Assembly (NCBI GenBank): GCA_002309015.1
Contig: DBWM01000011.1
Span: 286 to 64,285 of the forward strand
DNA from: Myxococcales bacterium UBA1238
GTDB taxonomy: Bacteria > Myxococcota_A > Bradymonadia > UBA7976 > UBA1532
DNA: 64,000 nt
Direction of reading: 5' to 3'
The notes beneath the pieces were generated by a model that worked only from the letters and a program-made list of their open reading frames with translations, was not told the origin of the DNA and searched no databases. The position numbers were made by a program, and so were the translations under genes. Positions 61,193-64,000 of this stretch are shown one piece after another (within the stretch, counting starts at the first letter, position 1; each line of letters begins with the position of its first letter).

Positions 61193-63415
61193 TTATGGAT
61201 GTTGAAGTTCTGCTGCAAGTTTTGCTCCGCGGATCAGGGCCGAGGCTGCATGTTGTGTAAAATCGATGCGCACTTCCTGCTCTACGAGCGATCGCCGAAT
61301 GCCTCCCCGGGCTTCTTCCGGATTGGGCATTAACCACGCGTTTTCTTTACGAATCTGGTCTCTTGCGAGGGCATTCAGGGCTGCGCTCACCTGCGCGTAA
61401 AGCGCATCCGTGGGCTGGTTTTGATGGGCGGCCAGCGCTGTGGTCGAAATGATCGCTTCCGTAAAGCCGGCGGCTGCGGGCGCCTGGGGCACCATGATCG
61501 CGCCAAAGCCGTAATGACCCTCAAAATCCGCATTCTGCCATTCGCCTTTCTCGTACTGCAGGCGACCGATGAAATCTGCATAACCCTGGCAAAACTCGAG
61601 ATATTTCGGCGATTGCAATGCGGGCCAGGCTTCTTCTGCGGCGATGCAGGTCCAGTGATCCGCACCGTAAATCACCTTGCCTAAGAAAAATTCGCTGTAT
61701 TTTTGCGTGGTTAGGAAATCAAGGGCGCGCTCTGCGGCTTTGAGATAGCGATCCTCTTTGAGGATTTTGGAAGCCATCACGAGGGCGAGGGCGGCTTCTT
61801 CGGAATAAAACATGAGCCGCTTTTGGCGATCGGGCGTATTGGTTGCAAGATGGTAGAAATGATAGAAATCGCCGTTTTCCTTTTGCATGTCGAGCAAAAA
61901 CTGCGCGAGGCGATGCAGGGTGCCTTCGTATTGCGGATCGCCTGTCTGGCGCTGGTATTCGAGCATGCCCACCATGGTGAGCGCGGTGCCGCCGAGCTCT
62001 GCGCGCTCATTGCGCATGACGCAACTCCTTTGAGGGGAACCACAATTTTCGGGAATGACGTGGGCGAGCCAGTCGATGGCTTTTTTGGCACCCTGTTTGA
62101 AGCGGTCGGATTGGGTTTGCCCGTAAATCAGCGCGAGGGCGTAAATGGTGCCGGAATGGCGCGGTAAGCTGTAAAAGTCGAGATCGGGGGTGGAGTGGGT
62201 ATTGGTGAGCGGAAAATATTGATAAAAAAAACGGCCGTCGGGCATCAGCTGGCGCAAAATGAAGTCGCCTCCCTCGATGGCGGCTTGCTTCCAGGCTTCC
62301 GGTCCCTCGTTTTCAAGAGGCGTGTTGCCGCGAACGGCGTCGATGGCGCGGCCTTCAAATTCGATGAACCCTTCGCTGCGAATGCGCTCCAATGATTCGC
62401 GCTGCGTGCCAATTCGTTGAAATACCGACGAAAAATCGAGTCCGAGCCGCAATTCTCTGATGCTCGGAATGAGCGGGGCGGCTCCAAATCGGTTCATTTT
62501 GATGAGGTCATCGGGCAGCAGGTAGGGGGAGTCGGGCGTTTTGGGGTGCAGGCCGTCGATGCCGGGATTGACCGAGAGCGGCAATAAGGGCGCGATGCCT
62601 TCGAAGATGGGGCCGTGGGCCGAAATGCGGTCGATTTTGATGCGGGCGTCGGGGTGATTCCGAAGGAGGCTGGCGTCGATTTTTCGAACGGCATCGGTGA
62701 GCGCGCTTTCAAAATGAGGGCCGTTTCCTTCGGTGCGGGAGACCAGATTTCCTTTGTCCCAAAAGGAGATAAAGAGCGGCCCCTGCTCCATGCCGATATG
62801 GCTGAGCTCGCCTGTCTGTGGAAGCTCGGTTTGGTTTACGGCCGCGCGCACGTAGCGGATGGCGAGATCCTTCTGGTGAGCGTCGAGGGCCTGAGGGCTG
62901 CTTAAGCCGTAAACCTGCGAGATGCCAAACCCAAAGAGAAAGGGCAGGCTGCAGAGTCCAAAGAGGGTGCAGACTAAGGTTTTGGTGGTTTTGCAGCGGC
63001 CTTTGATGCGGATGAGGCTGCGCAGCGCCAGGGCTGGAAACAATCCGAAGATCTCGATCGCGACGGAAGCGAAAAGGAGGGCGCCGATCGAGGCACCTTT
63101 TCCAAAATCACCAAAGATTCCGCGCAGATAAGCCCATGATGAGACGAGCGCCGTTGTGAGCAGGAGGGCGATGAGAAAGCCCAGAAAACTACAAAAAACG
63201 GCCAGATTCCAGCCCCAGTTTCGACCTCGCCAGAGTCCGGGGCTTGCTGTGAGATGGAGCGCGGCAAAGGCGATGAGGCCTGCGTTGAGGGCGGGCGTTT
63301 TCCAGGGCAAAAACGCGGCGACGAGGGCCGCCAGCAACAGACCGTAGATCGCGTAGACGATGGACCAAAAATGCATGCAGGGCAAGGCGTTGGCAGCTGT
63401 GGAATGGTCGTTCAA
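61193..63415 (-). CDS. Membrane protein with (alpha/alpha)-barrel domain, upstream of nqr
   Basis: 740 residues. Five N-terminal membrane segments (about residues 15-175), then a mixed domain (about 185-330: DLAIRYVRAAVNQTELPQ), then a six-hairpin-glycosidase-like alpha-barrel (about 375-740) with repeated helices containing GG, HSGTIYALAL, LGGTALTMVGMLEY, YSEEAALALVMAS and ADHWTCIAAEEAWPAL. Function unknown; such barrels act on sugars or on thioredoxin-like chains. Gap to nqrA is 12 bp. The region 63416-63706 holds no other gene. Confidence 0.75.
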   Translation of the reverse strand: MNDHSTAANALPCMHFWSIVYAIYGLLLAALVAAFLPWKTPALNAGLIAFAALHLTASPGLWRGRNWGWNLAVFCSFLGFLIALLLTTALVSSWAYLRGIFGDFGKGASIGALLFASVAIEIFGLFPALALRSLIRIKGRCKTTKTLVCTLFGLCSLPFLFGFGISQVYGLSSPQALDAHQKDLAIRYVRAAVNQTELPQTGELSHIGMEQGPLFISFWDKGNLVSRTEGNGPHFESALTDAVRKIDASLLRNHPDARIKIDRISAHGPIFEGIAPLLPLSVNPGIDGLHPKTPDSPYLLPDDLIKMNRFGAAPLIPSIRELRLGLDFSSVFQRIGTQRESLERIRSEGFIEFEGRAIDAVRGNTPLENEGPEAWKQAAIEGGDFILRQLMPDGRFFYQYFPLTNTHSTPDLDFYSLPRHSGTIYALALIYGQTQSDRFKQGAKKAIDWLAHVIPENCGSPQRSCVMRNERAELGGTALTMVGMLEYQRQTGDPQYEGTLHRLAQFLLDMQKENGDFYHFYHLATNTPDRQKRLMFYSEEAALALVMASKILKEDRYLKAAERALDFLTTQKYSEFFLGKVIYGADHWTCIAAEEAWPALQSPKYLEFCQGYADFIGRLQYEKGEWQNADFEGHYGFGAIMVPQAPAAAGFTEAIISTTALAAHQNQPTDALYAQVSAALNALARDQIRKENAWLMPNPEEARGGIRRSLVEQEVRIDFTQHAASALIRGAKLAAELQHP

Positions 63416-63626
63416 AACGAGGTCCCCCTACAAATTTGCTGGCGGTATGGCCCGCTTGTTGCGCCTAAAACAAGAGTCTTTTGGTGTAAAAAGGATGAAG
63501 TTGCTCAGCTGCTGCCCGGAAAATCTTTTGTAAAATCAATGAAATTGAAGAGTTGGACGAATCGAGGATTTTGTCATTGGAGGGCCTTTACTTTGATTTT
63601 TTGAGTGATAATCTAAAACGAGCATG

Positions 63627-63659
63627 TTCTTTGCCCATGAGCGGCGGGTGAGCAAAGAA
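63627..63659 (+). promoter_or_regulatory. Stem-loop in the leader of a small gene
   Basis: TTCTTTGC and GCAAAGAA form a perfect 8-bp stem around a 17-base loop, 48 bp upstream of the ATG at 63707. No T-run follows. It could be a leader structure or the end of an upstream transcript. Confidence 0.4.
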
Positions 63660-63706
63660 AGAAGTTGTTGAGGCAGAGCCGTTTTTTGAAGGAAGCGAGG
63701 TTGTGT

Positions 63707-63931
63707 ATGATTCCACCTAAAACGGATCCACGTTGGCGGGCGATGGTCGAAGGACGTTTGGTGTTCGAACCTTCGTTTTTGGCGCTGAAGTTTTTGTTGC
63801 AACGCATTCATATTCGTCTGCATTCCAATGCCCAGGAAGTTCAAATCGACGAAATGGTGAATGATTTATATTCGTTCTTCGAAAAATACGAGCGCTTTTT
63901 AAGCGATGACATCAAGCGTGCATTCTTTTAG
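63707..63931 (+). CDS. Small hypothetical protein, 74 residues
   Basis: No family recognised. Helical with FEPSFLALKFLLQRIHIR and a C-terminal FFEKYERFLSDDIKRAFF. GAGG lies 6 bases before ATG 63707. Divergent from the 740-residue gene; next gene begins 29 bp later. Confidence 0.72.
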   Translation: MIPPKTDPRWRAMVEGRLVFEPSFLALKFLLQRIHIRLHSNAQEVQIDEMVNDLYSFFEKYERFLSDDIKRAFF

Positions 63932-63960
63932 TCACTGAATAAGGATGATAAGGAGAGATC

Positions 63961-64000
63961 ATGTCCATCATTTTAACTCTGGCTGAAACAGAAGCGCTTG
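63961..64000 (+). CDS. Start of a further gene, cut by the window end
   Basis: ATG 63961 is preceded by AAGGAGAG at a good distance, and the first codons read MSIILTLAETEAL. Product not recognisable from 13 residues. Confidence 0.6.
   Translation, partial: MSIILTLAETEAL

Noticed and set aside
63565..63620. Sigma-70 promoter with GATAAT upstream of the 63707 gene
   Set aside because: No -35 element at 16-18 bp spacing could be found.

Overview
The window looks like chromosomal DNA of a free-living Gram-negative bacterium of moderately high GC. It encodes an Omp85-type outer-membrane barrel, many lipoproteins, a Na+-translocating NADH:quinone reductase (Nqr) and an NhaC-type antiporter. Surface lipoproteins with Cys-rich DGxDNDGDGxxDCxDxDC linkers and a giant kinase/STAND/TPR protein recall Myxococcota/Bradymonadota-type deltaproteobacteria. 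That placement is an inference from gene style, not from a marker gene. No rRNA, tRNA, CRISPR array, transposase or integrase was seen.

Layout. 0.1-10.3 kb: RNA modification (RluA-type), a VKOR-DsbA fusion, DarP, a very large kinase-like STAND ATPase with degenerate kinase motifs, a CDP-alcohol phosphotransferase/nucleotidyltransferase pair, a lipoprotein and a MazG-like enzyme. 10.5-18.7 kb: a repeat-rich membrane protein, a histidine kinase, a diguanylate cyclase, a membrane protein with a repetitive tail, and an Omp85-like barrel. 19-32 kb: two tandemly duplicated lipoproteins, an MFS/POT transporter, a zinc-ribbon SDR protein and three tandem papain-like lipoprotein proteases with P-domains. 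32-38.6 kb: mutM with two methyltransferases, nhaC, a decayed Tat-exported flavodoxin-like gene next to a flavin-reductase-like lipoprotein, and a hypothetical gene. 38.9-49.7 kb: a one-strand defence island. It holds type I restriction-modification (hsdR, hsdM, hsdS) with RhuM and a VbhA/Fic toxin-antitoxin pair inserted between hsdM and hsdS, a SEFIR/TIR-like protein coupled to hsdS, and a Septu-like ptuA/ptuB pair. 49.8-54.2 kb: a CreBC-like two-component system, SixA phosphatase, a double-GNAT protein and a lone HPt protein. 54.2-63.4 kb: the complete nqrABCDEF-apbE-nqrM operon behind a large membrane/alpha-barrel protein. The right edge holds a small gene and the start of another.

The most unusual signal is a shared repeat period. 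At least seven intergenic stretches are built of degenerate tandem units with a period of 42 or 43 bp; the clearest (18718-19105) keeps exactly 43 bp over ten units without an indel. Five genes carry low-complexity tracts whose unit is exactly 14 residues, i.e. 42 bp. Unit sequences differ between most loci, but the length, about four turns of B-DNA, does not. No known element I can name explains this. Period counts were made by hand from the sequence.
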